Below are positions 1 through 5,508 of a stretch of 25,282 nucleotides of DNA, one piece after another. The DNA lies in IMG/VR virus record IMGVR_UViG_3300025889_000871, positions 1-25,282 of that record; one strand, 5' to 3'. This DNA comes from a virus. A program made the translations under genes and the position numbers. The notes beneath the pieces were generated by a model. The model was not told the origin of the DNA and made no database searches. It worked only from the letters and a program-made list of their open reading frames with translations. Positions within the stretch are counted from its first letter, which is position 1; each line of letters begins with the position of its first letter.

Positions 1-2
1 AA

Positions 3-266
3 CCGGAATCAATGCCAAAAACAGAGCGCGAACTTTTCGTTAACGACTGGCAACCATCGTATTTGTTGGTGTTGTATTCGGTTTGGTCTTACAAGCCCGG
101 ATGCGGCAGCAAGCTAGTGAATGCGCTGGTTAAAGAAATCAGAAAACAAGGATGGTTTCGGATTGTCACCATGTCACCGCAGACTGAGATGGCAAGGCAA
201 TTCCACTTGAAGAATGGCGCAAAGCTGCTGCAAACAAACAAGACAACGGTGAACTATGAATACTAA
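3..266 (+). CDS. GNAT-like acetyltransferase, 5' truncated by window edge
   Basis: The reading frame is open to the left window edge, so the ATG at 12 may be internal and the N-terminus may lie outside. The visible C-terminal half has the stretch YKPGCGSKLVNALVKEIR, which resembles the acetyl-CoA binding turn and helix of GNAT proteins (a G-x-G/A turn followed by a helix). It then has a strand with RIVTMSP and a segment AEMARQFHLKNGA-like (actual TEMARQFHLKNGAK), which resembles the 'xxFYxxxGF' region of GNATs. This is a family-level inference; the substrate cannot be read. It overlaps the next gene by 11 bp (ATG at 256, stop at 264-266), so the two are probably translated from one transcript. 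Alternative: a phage protein with a GNAT fold that has lost enzymatic function. Confidence 0.55.
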   Translation, partial: PESMPKTERELFVNDWQPSYLLVLYSVWSYKPGCGSKLVNALVKEIRKQGWFRIVTMSPQTEMARQFHLKNGAKLLQTNKTTVNYEY

Positions 267-462
267 AGAAATTATTGAAAACGCCATCATTGAAACCGCG
301 ATCCAAGTCCATGCGTCCACCCGCGATGCTATCCGGTGGGCAATTCAGAAAGAGCGCGGGGCGTGTGCGTTGGTAGCTGAATATGAGGCTGCAAAACGGC
401 CCGAAAGTAGAGAGCTATGCGAATTTATCGCCGCCGCTATCCGAGCAAGGGGGAATAAATGA
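256..462 (+). CDS. Hypothetical small protein (68 aa)
   Basis: I do not recognise this protein. It is a short, mostly helical, Ala/Glu/Arg-rich polypeptide with no signal peptide or membrane segment. Its start overlaps the end of the GNAT-like gene by 11 bp, and its TGA overlaps the ATG of the NinB gene (459-462), giving the ATGA-type coupling seen throughout this operon. The tight coupling at both ends is the main reason to accept it as real. It sits in a module of DNA-recombination genes, but nothing in its sequence shows a role in recombination. Confidence 0.65.
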   Translation: MNTKEIIENAIIETAIQVHASTRDAIRWAIQKERGACALVAEYEAAKRPESRELCEFIAAAIRARGNK

Positions 463-758
463 ATGACCGCACCCTAGACCAAAACGCGGCGCAATGGCCC
501 ATCCTCGATGCTTGGGCTAAGCAAAAAATATGGGTGGTTAACGGCGCAAAAACGCGCATGAGCGCCGAGGAATGGAAGGACGTACTGACAGCCGCTTTCG
601 AAGGCGAAACGTCGCCACGGCTGGCTATGGGGCTAAATGGAGGGGTTGTTATGCTTGGCAGGCGAACGAGCAAATACACCAAGGCTCGATTCTCTGAATG
701 GCTGGACTGGCTGATGGCAGCAACGCACCACGCGGGAGTAACTCTTGACGAAAGCTGA
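459..758 (+). CDS. ninB: NinB-family recombination protein
   Basis: This 99-aa protein carries the hallmark opening of the lambda NinB (Orf) family, RTLDQNAAQWPILDAWA, followed by a central EEWKDVLTAAFEGE segment and a GGVVMLGRRTSKYTKA segment with the conserved G-x-R-T-S-K signature. Lambda NinB binds SSB-coated single-stranded DNA and supports RecBCD- or Red-dependent recombination, acting like a RecFOR mediator. Length is slightly shorter than the lambda protein (about 146 aa), so it is the core domain without an extended C-terminus. It overlaps the upstream gene by 4 bp (ATGA). The next gene, a Ref-like nuclease, starts with TTG at 745, inside the NinB 3' end. The neighbourhood supports a phage recombination module. 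Confidence 0.85.
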   Translation: MNDRTLDQNAAQWPILDAWAKQKIWVVNGAKTRMSAEEWKDVLTAAFEGETSPRLAMGLNGGVVMLGRRTSKYTKARFSEWLDWLMAATHHAGVTLDES

Positions 759-1038
759 ACGGAAATGGCATGCCAAGGTCAGAGACTTGGGCTGTATTGT
801 GTGCCGGTTGTTCCACGGCGTGCGATCCGATGGGGACATTCACCACGTTCTGTCGGGCAGCAAACGGGCGGGTGAAATGTTTGTGATATGCCTATGTCCG
901 ACGCACCACAGGAGCGGACGCAATACGCCGGAATATGTGAGCCGACACCCCTGGCGCAAGGAATTCGAGAAGCGATACGGGACAGAGCAAGAATTGTTAC
1001 AACAAACGGAGCAGCTATGTGCCAATTTTCAACGGTAA
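745..1038 (+). CDS. Ref-like HNH nuclease (RecA-dependent nuclease family)
   Basis: This 97-aa protein has a zinc-binding HNH-type layout: CIVC at residues 17-20, HH at 33-34, CLCP-x-HH around 49-55, then a C-terminal stretch FEKRYGTEQELL. This order (CxxC, HH, LCPxHH, HPW, F-x-x-RYG-x-x-x-x-L) matches the phage P1 Ref family, whose members are RecA-dependent nucleases that stimulate recombination. The start is TTG at 745, because there is no in-frame ATG before the conserved cysteines and GGGAG lies a few bases upstream. It overlaps NinB by 14 bp. Alternative: a generic phage HNH protein such as NinG-like or DUF968-like; the RYG motif argues for Ref. Confidence 0.75.
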   Translation: MTKAERKWHAKVRDLGCIVCRLFHGVRSDGDIHHVLSGSKRAGEMFVICLCPTHHRSGRNTPEYVSRHPWRKEFEKRYGTEQELLQQTEQLCANFQR

Positions 1039-1247
1039 GCGGGCGGGAAGCCTTAGAAGTGCTGCATGGGATTTGCTCGGCTGTTCTCGCGTTTGGTCAA
1101 GCGCAAAGCGATTACACCGAAACAGAACTTTCTGACGGTGTACGTTTGGAATTGCTAGTCAATGATATGCGAATCACAATTGAGACCGGGCCGGAAGTCA
1201 TGGCAGAGATTGAGGCGGCTAAAGCGATTGAGAAGGCATCCCATTGA
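1017..1247 (+). CDS. Hypothetical protein (76 aa)
   Basis: I do not recognise the family. The frame is open from an ATG at 888, but I chose ATG at 1017: GGAG sits about 6 bases upstream, the longer version would lie almost entirely on top of the Ref-like gene, and its extra N-terminus is low-complexity. The chosen protein starts MCQFSTVSGREALEVLHG, is helical and acidic, and ends in an Ala/Glu/Lys-rich helix. It overlaps the Ref-like gene by 22 bp. Its TGA at 1245-1247 overlaps the TTG start of the VRR-NUC-like gene (TTGA). It is probably cotranslated with the recombination genes; the function is unknown. Confidence 0.6.
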   Translation: MCQFSTVSGREALEVLHGICSAVLAFGQAQSDYTETELSDGVRLELLVNDMRITIETGPEVMAEIEAAKAIEKASH

Positions 1248-1540
1248 GACGCGCCGCTAAAGTCGATGCTAACCATCAGGAAATCGTCACAGAGTTCAAA
1301 ATGCGGGGCTGTGCGGTGCTATCCCTTGCGGCGATGGGAAAGGGCGTGCCTGACCTTCTCGTCGCTTTTGGAGGGGTTACATGGCTGGTTGAGGTCAAAG
1401 GCCCAAAAGGTAAAGAGACTGAGGATCAACAAAAGTTTGCGCTGCAATGGACTGGATGCAGGGCAATCGTTCGGGATGTGCAGGGTGTGAAAGATACGGT
1501 GGAAATCATGATTGCCCAAATGGTCAAATTACGGGCTTGA
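1244..1540 (+). CDS. VRR-NUC-like endonuclease (PD-(D/E)XK fold)
   Basis: This 98-aa protein has the compact PD-(D/E)XK nuclease pattern of stand-alone phage VRR-NUC domains. A helix carries E13; GVPDLLV at 34-40 supplies the catalytic Asp (D37); LVEVKGPKG at 48-56 supplies the E-x-K pair (E50, K52); and Q62 lies in DQQKFALQW. Family members are structure-specific nucleases that act on branched DNA, including Holliday-junction-like substrates. The start is TTG at 1244, in a TTGA overlap with the preceding stop; no ATG occurs before the catalytic core. With NinB and the Ref-like nuclease it completes a three-gene recombination set. The exact DNA substrate is inferred only from the fold. Confidence 0.8.
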   Translation: MRRAAKVDANHQEIVTEFKMRGCAVLSLAAMGKGVPDLLVAFGGVTWLVEVKGPKGKETEDQQKFALQWTGCRAIVRDVQGVKDTVEIMIAQMVKLRA

Positions 1541-1551
1541 CACCATGAAAA

Positions 1552-1571
1552 ATCCCGAATATCATCGGGAT
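1552..1571 (+). other. Intergenic hairpin
   Basis: A perfect 7-bp inverted repeat, ATCCCGA (1552-1558) and TCGGGAT (1565-1571), with a 6-base loop, lies in the 52-bp gap between the VRR-NUC-like gene and the next gene. No U-tract follows, so a classical intrinsic terminator is unlikely. It may be an mRNA processing or stability element. It also lies inside a possible 13-codon ORF from the ATG at 1545, which has no convincing ribosome binding site. Confidence 0.35.
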
Positions 1572-1592
1572 ATTGCTGAAAAAGGGTGAAAA

Positions 1593-1961
1593 ATGTCGAA
1601 ATACAACGAATCAGCGGCGGCGTTTGTTAGTGTTCTTTTTCACTCGGCAACCGTGACGCACTTCATGCACCTGCAAACCAAGAGTTTCGCGCAGCACATG
1701 GCGCTTGGTGAGTATTACGACGCAATCGTAGAGCTTGCCGACAAGTGGGCAGAGGCTTATCAGGGGTGCTACGACCTCATCACGAACTACCCCAAGGACT
1801 TCCACTTAGCCACAGAGCCGGTCAAGTATCTGACGCAGATTAAGGACTTTGTGGACGACATTCGCAAGGATTTGCCCGAAGAAAGCCAGCTGCAGAACAT
1901 CGTGGACGAGATTGCGGATCAGATTGATTCGACCCTCTATAAGCTACGGTTCTTGAAATAA
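1593..1961 (+). CDS. Phage helical-bundle protein (ferritin-like/DUF5856-like)
   Basis: This 122-aa, largely helical protein contains HSATVTHFMHLQTKSFAQH, then EYYDAIVELADKWAEAYQG and a C-terminal LQNIVDEIADQIDSTLYKLRFL. The spacing of His, Glu and Asp on helices looks like a four-helix bundle of the ferritin/Dps type. I recall a phage family of this form (DUF5856), but no metal centre has been shown that I know of. The start has an AAAGGG-like ribosome site 5-10 bases upstream. The TAA at 1959-1961 overlaps the ATG of the following 53-aa gene. Role in the phage is unknown; DNA protection or metal handling would be inference only. Confidence 0.65.
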   Translation: MSKYNESAAAFVSVLFHSATVTHFMHLQTKSFAQHMALGEYYDAIVELADKWAEAYQGCYDLITNYPKDFHLATEPVKYLTQIKDFVDDIRKDLPEESQLQNIVDEIADQIDSTLYKLRFLK

Positions 1962-2122
1962 TGCCCAGCACATCCCCACAGCAAGCTAGGCTCATGGCAG
2001 CCGCCGCTCACGACCCAAAATTCGCCAAAAAGGTCGGCGTGCCGGTCAAAGTAGCGAAGGAATTCAACCAGGCTGACAAGGGCAAGAAGTTAGCCGAAGC
2101 CATGAAACGGATGGGTAAGTAA
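1961..2122 (+). CDS. Small basic phage protein (53 aa)
   Basis: A 53-codon gene that begins with ATG at 1961 inside a TAATG overlap with the preceding stop and ends at TAA 2120-2122. The protein starts MPSTSPQQARLMAAAAHDP and continues with KFAKKVGVPVKVAKEF, then a DKGKK segment. Small proteins with the opening 'S-x-x-Q-x-x-x-M-A-A-A-A/V-x-x-x-x-x-F-A-K-K-V-G-(V/I)-P' occur widely next to phage terminase genes. Their function is unknown to me; the strong positive charge would suit a DNA- or virion-associated role. It ends directly before the regulatory-looking gap at 2123-2187. Confidence 0.75.
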   Translation: MPSTSPQQARLMAAAAHDPKFAKKVGVPVKVAKEFNQADKGKKLAEAMKRMGK

Positions 2123-2150
2123 CCACTAACTAACATTAGTGGGCACTAAC
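2123..2150 (+). promoter_or_regulatory. Inverted and direct repeats ahead of terminase genes
   Basis: In the 65-bp gap before the terminase genes, CCACTAA (2123-2129) and TTAGTGG (2136-2142) form a perfect 7-bp inverted repeat with a 6-base loop. The heptamer CACTAAC also occurs twice in direct orientation (2124-2130 and 2144-2150), 20 bp apart, near two helical turns. This could be an operator for a late-gene regulator or an RNA hairpin. No U-tract follows, so it is not a typical terminator. Confidence 0.35.
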
Positions 2151-2159
2151 TCAAGTATG

Positions 2160-2189
2160 TTGACAATTTTACTTGCAAATCAATGATAT
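2160..2189 (+). promoter_or_regulatory. Weak sigma70-like promoter candidate for the late operon
   Basis: A perfect -35 hexamer TTGACA occupies 2160-2165. The best -10 candidates at a 17-18 bp spacing are ATGATA (2183-2188) or TGATAT (2184-2189), both poor matches to TATAAT and both overlapping the TerS start codon. The location is sensible, in the only sizeable gap before the packaging genes, but the poor -10 keeps confidence low. Confidence 0.25.
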
Positions 2190-2427
2190 GGCGGCGAGGA
2201 AGCGAAAGATAACTTTATCTGACTCATGGCGGGAAAAGATTCAAGCCAGTCAGATTATGAATCGCCTTCTAAAGCACGTTGAGGGCGAGATTGAGCTATC
2301 GAACAGCCAAGTCAAAGCAGCGGATATTTTGCTGAAAAAGGTCGTACCTGACTTGGCTAGGACTGAAAACGTAGGTGATGAGGGCGGGCCACAGGAGATG
2401 ATAATCCGATGGGCCGATCCGAAATAA
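2188..2427 (+). CDS. Terminase small subunit-like protein
   Basis: This 79-aa basic protein (MAARKRKITLSDSWREKIQA) has a helical region with SQIMNRLLKHVEGEIELSNSQ-like content and then QVKAADILLKKVVPDL. The layout resembles phage small terminase or DNA-binding proteins of the 'ATQIINRLxDHxxGxVxLSxSQVRAAExLLKKxxPDL' type. Such proteins recognise the packaging site and hand DNA to the large subunit. The upstream TTG at 2173 is an alternative in-frame start; I chose ATG at 2188 because the basic MAARKRK opening looks natural. Neither start has a clear ribosome site. The gene overlaps the large terminase by 19 bp, as expected for the pair. Confidence 0.7.
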   Translation: MAARKRKITLSDSWREKIQASQIMNRLLKHVEGEIELSNSQVKAADILLKKVVPDLARTENVGDEGGPQEMIIRWADPK

Positions 2428-3740
2428 TCCTACCCTATGCGCCGAGACGGGCTTTTCTCCCCTTCCATGCCCGCACGCAGCGGTGGGGCTGTTTAGTCGC
2501 CCACAGACGCGCAGGCAAGACAGTAGCGGCTATCAATGACGTAATCAGGGCAGCGGCTACCTGTAAAAGCACTTTCCCGCTGTTTGGCTACATCGCACCA
2601 TACCGAAGCCAGGCGAAGTCGGTGGTTTGGGACTATCTCAAGACCTTTGCCGCGCCGATCATCCTTGATAGCAATGAGGCTGAACTGACGGTTACGCTGA
2701 TGAACTTGGCGAAGGTTAGGTTGTTCGGTGCTGACAATGCCGATGCTATGCGTGGCCTTGGCTTTGACGGTATCTACATGGACGAGTACGGAGACTTCAA
2801 GCCTAGCGTATGGGGAAACGTTATCCGTCCAGCATTGTCTGACAAGCAGGGGTGGGCGGTGTTTGGAGGTACGCCGAAAGGAAAGAATCAGTTTTGGTCG
2901 ATTTATGAAAACGCCATTCGTTCCCCTCACGAATGGTTCCTGCTGCGCCTGCCCGCTTCTTCGTCGGGATTGTTGCCACCATCCGAACTTTCGGCAGCAA
3001 AAGCGCAATTGTCCGAGGATCAGTATTTGCAGGAATACGAATGCTCATTTGAAGCTGCAATCCTCGGAGCTTTTTACGGTACAGAATTCAGAGAACTTGA
3101 GCAGCAAGGGCGTGTAACAAGCATTGATGTTGACCCGAGCGTGCCGGTGCATACCGCGTGGGACTTGGGCTATCGGGACGATACGGCTATATGGTGGTAT
3201 CAAGTCTTGCGGGGAGAAATCCATGTTATCGACCATTACTCGGTATCGGGCGCAAACATTGAAGAACTCGCGCAGGTTATCGAGAGCAGAGGTTATCGCT
3301 ATGGTAAGCATTGGCTACCGCACGACGCGAAAGCCAAGACCCTTGCTAGCGGCGGCAAATCCATTATCGAGCAGCTTGGGGCGCACTTGGGGATTTCCTC
3401 GTTGGCTATCGTTCCTGATTTGTCGATCCAAGACGGCATCCAGGCAGTAAGGAAGATGCTCCCGATTACTTGGTTTGACAACAAATGTTACGAAGGCATC
3501 GAGGCATTGAAGCAGTATCAGCGCGAGTATGACGAGGATAAGAAGGCATTCAGACAGACTCCGCGGCACGATTGGACTAGCCATCCCGCGGATGCTTTTC
3601 GTATGATGGCAATCGCATGGAAGCAAGAGCCGGTAGTCAGAGCGCCGGACAGAGAGAAGCCTCTGATGGTAGGCCCGCAAAACACAGTTACCCTTAACGA
3701 TATGTGGTCAACTGTTAAACCTAAAGGAGCAAGAATATGA
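2409..3740 (+). CDS. terL: Terminase large subunit (packaging ATPase/nuclease)
   Basis: This 443-aa protein has both halves of a phage packaging motor. The ATPase domain shows a Walker A motif AHRRAGKT at 31-38, Walker B GIYMDE at 121-126 with its catalytic Glu, and a coupling motif GGTPKGKN at 153-160. The C-terminal RNase H-like nuclease domain shows WDLGYRDDTA at 251-260 (first Asp), HDAKA at 305-309, and DWTSHPADAFR near 388-398 (last Asp). It cuts concatemeric DNA and pumps it through the portal. Length is normal for this family. The ATG at 2409 has AGGAG about a dozen bases upstream. Its stop overlaps the next ATG (3737-3740). Confidence 0.96.
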   Translation: MGRSEIILPYAPRRAFLPFHARTQRWGCLVAHRRAGKTVAAINDVIRAAATCKSTFPLFGYIAPYRSQAKSVVWDYLKTFAAPIILDSNEAELTVTLMNLAKVRLFGADNADAMRGLGFDGIYMDEYGDFKPSVWGNVIRPALSDKQGWAVFGGTPKGKNQFWSIYENAIRSPHEWFLLRLPASSSGLLPPSELSAAKAQLSEDQYLQEYECSFEAAILGAFYGTEFRELEQQGRVTSIDVDPSVPVHTAWDLGYRDDTAIWWYQVLRGEIHVIDHYSVSGANIEELAQVIESRGYRYGKHWLPHDAKAKTLASGGKSIIEQLGAHLGISSLAIVPDLSIQDGIQAVRKMLPITWFDNKCYEGIEALKQYQREYDEDKKAFRQTPRHDWTSHPADAFRMMAIAWKQEPVVRAPDREKPLMVGPQNTVTLNDMWSTVKPKGARI

Positions 3741-4042
3741 GTGGCGTTTCTTACCCGTACGCGTATGCGTATGAAACCGTAGCAGCAAGTCAAACCGCGC
3801 AGGTGTTGGGCGGTACTGGTGCTAAAGGCGATTATGTTCATCGCTTGATCGTGGTCGCAGCGAACAACACCGCGTCGAACGTCACGCTGATTGATGGATC
3901 GACCAGCATCGTCATTACCGGTGCAACGACCCCCGTTGGTACTTACAGCCTCGAATTGAACATGGCAGCGGCTACCGGCCCGTGGAAAGTTACGACTGGC
4001 AGCGGTGCAACCGTCATTGCTGTTGGAATCTTCACAGCATGA
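3737..4042 (+). CDS. Hypothetical virion-like beta-rich protein (101 aa)
   Basis: This 101-aa protein is rich in Thr, Val, Ala and Gly, with segments such as HRLIVVAANNTASNVTLIDGS and GPWKVTTGSGATVIAVG that predict beta strands. Small proteins of this style are often found between terminase and portal genes and may be minor head or decoration proteins. This is inference from composition and position; no catalytic motif is visible. It starts in an ATGA overlap with the terminase stop and ends at TGA 4040-4042, overlapping the next ATG. Confidence 0.7.
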   Translation: MSGVSYPYAYAYETVAASQTAQVLGGTGAKGDYVHRLIVVAANNTASNVTLIDGSTSIVITGATTPVGTYSLELNMAAATGPWKVTTGSGATVIAVGIFTA

Positions 4043-4197
4043 TGAACAAGCCGGGGCTGTATGCCAACATCCTAGCCAAGCAGGAACGGATTAAGCATGG
4101 ATCAGGCGAAAAGATGCGTAAGCCTAGCGATCCCGGTGCGCCGACTGCAAAGGCTTTCCGCGAATCTGCTAAGACTGTGAAGCCGGAGAACAAATGA
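4039..4197 (+). CDS. Small basic phage protein (52 aa)
   Basis: The protein starts MMNKPGLYANILAKQERIKH, followed by GSGEKMRKPSDPGAPTAKAF and a basic tail ending KPENK. The motif 'LYANIxAKxxRIxxGSGEKMRKPGxxGAPTAxxF' is a familiar small conserved phage protein of unknown function. The frame is open from an ATG at 3982, but I chose ATG at 4039 (an ATGATGA junction with the previous stop), because the longer form would overlap the upstream gene by 61 bp and lose the conserved start. It overlaps the next gene by ATGA at 4194-4197. Confidence 0.8.
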   Translation: MMNKPGLYANILAKQERIKHGSGEKMRKPSDPGAPTAKAFRESAKTVKPENK

Positions 4198-4484
4198 GCG
4201 CAGCATGGACACGCAGCGAGGGCAAAAACCCCGAGGGCGGCTTGAACGCCAAAGGACGAGCCAGCTATCACGCGGAGACTGGCGGCACGCTTAAGCCTCC
4301 CGTTAAGGCTGGCGATAACCCGCGTCGCGCGTCTTTCCTTGCTCGCATGGGCAATATGCCTGGCCCAATGGAAAAAGACGGCAAACCTACTCGATTGGCG
4401 TTAGCTTTGAAGGCGTGGGGCGCTTCCAGTAAGGAAGATGCCCGCGCTAAAGCAAGAGCGATCTCGGAGCGTAATCGTGACTGA
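4194..4484 (+). CDS. DUF6321-like phage protein
   Basis: This 96-aa, basic, Gly-rich protein starts MSAAWTRSEGKNPEGGLNAK and continues with GRASYHAETGGTLKPPVK, then RRASFLARMGNMPGPM. The pattern 'AWTRxEGKNPxGGLNxKGRASYxxETGGxLKxP' and 'RxSFxARMxxM' is typical of a conserved phage domain that I recall as DUF6321. Function is unknown. It lies between packaging and portal genes in many phages and could be a head-associated protein. The start overlaps the previous stop (ATGA). Its end overlaps the next gene's GTG start by 8 bp. Confidence 0.8.
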   Translation: MSAAWTRSEGKNPEGGLNAKGRASYHAETGGTLKPPVKAGDNPRRASFLARMGNMPGPMEKDGKPTRLALALKAWGASSKEDARAKARAISERNRD

Positions 4485-5508
4485 ACAAGAGCGCATAGCG
4501 GCGGCGCTGGCGTATCAACAGGCGCAGCAACCGGCAATGATGAACCCGAACCTAGCGCGTCAAGGTGCGCGAGGGCGGGAAAACATGATGCCGCCCACTT
4601 CGGTGATGGACGAGCGTTATCCGGCTTTTAAGCGCAATCAGGAAGATGTAGAGAAGCTGATGCTCGGACTAGACATCGTTGGCTCGGCTATCCCGCTTGC
4701 TGGCCCTGCGGCTAAAGGTGCGGTGGCGCTTGGCAAGTACGCTGCGCCACAGATCGCGCAAGGCTTGGAAAACTACGCATTCAGAACCGGCATGGCTTTG
4801 CCGATGGACGTATGGCATGGCACGCCGCATAGATTCCCGCCGACTGCCAAGAATCCGCTAGGTGAGTTTGACCCGACTAAGATCGGAACGGGCGAGGGCG
4901 CGCAAGTTTATGGTTACGGGCATTACTTTGCAGAAACGCCTGATGTTGCAAAAACATATCAACCAAGAGATTTAAAAAACGAACAACAATTGTTGAAAAT
5001 GTATCAAGCTGCTGAATCAAGGCGCGATTACGCAGCAATGGAAGTGCTTGAAAATGCCATGATGCACAAAACTCCGAACGAGTTAAGGCAAATGCACGGC
5101 AAAGAAGCCGAAAAAATCATTGGACAAATTGAAAAATTGCCTAGAACGGTGGGAAGTATGTACAAAGTAGACCTACCCGATGAAGTAGTGCCGCAAATGT
5201 TGAACTACGACAAACCAATTAAAGAACAGCCTGAGATTCTAAAAGCATTCCGCGCAAGACTGCCCGAAGATATGCTGAAAGCGTTTGACACAAATGTGGA
5301 ATCGGGCATAAGTGGTGCAAATGCAATGCAAAATTGGTTGTGGAATTCGGGAAAAACCGACGCAAGCAGATCAGAAACGTTGCGACAAATGGGCATTCCC
5401 GGCATTCAATACCTAGACGCTGGATCACGCGGCGCAGGCACAGGAACACGCAATTTCGTTGTATTCCCTGGCAATGAAGGTTTGCTGAATATACTAGGAC
5501 GAGAATAA
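4477..5508 (+). CDS. Putative ADP-ribosyltransferase-like protein
   Basis: This 343-aa protein carries a domain resembling the ADP-ribosyltransferase (ART) domains of phage polyvalent proteins. VWHGTPHRF around 112-120 (His114), FDPTKIGTGEGAQVYGYGHY at 131-150, FAETPDVAKTY at 151-161, and a C-terminal GIPGIQYLDAGSRGAGTG followed by NFVVFPGNE match the usual order 'HGSPh-F-IGTGEGxQxxGxGLYFAE-GIxGIxYLD-SR-TxNxVVF'. Such enzymes transfer ADP-ribose from NAD+ to a target. The N-terminal 100 residues hold a Gln-rich stretch and a hydrophobic segment (61-85). I chose GTG at 4477 with GGAG 7 bases upstream; an ATG at 4438 would overlap DUF6321 by 47 bp. The gene ends directly before the portal. Whether it is packaged or acts in the host is unknown. 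Confidence 0.7.
   Translation: MTEQERIAAALAYQQAQQPAMMNPNLARQGARGRENMMPPTSVMDERYPAFKRNQEDVEKLMLGLDIVGSAIPLAGPAAKGAVALGKYAAPQIAQGLENYAFRTGMALPMDVWHGTPHRFPPTAKNPLGEFDPTKIGTGEGAQVYGYGHYFAETPDVAKTYQPRDLKNEQQLLKMYQAAESRRDYAAMEVLENAMMHKTPNELRQMHGKEAEKIIGQIEKLPRTVGSMYKVDLPDEVVPQMLNYDKPIKEQPEILKAFRARLPEDMLKAFDTNVESGISGANAMQNWLWNSGKTDASRSETLRQMGIPGIQYLDAGSRGAGTGTRNFVVFPGNEGLLNILGRE

Noticed and set aside
1545-1586. 13-codon ORF MKNPEYHRDIAEKG before the helical-bundle gene
   Set aside because: It has no clear ribosome site and is too short to judge; the hairpin at 1552-1571 explains the sequence pattern better.
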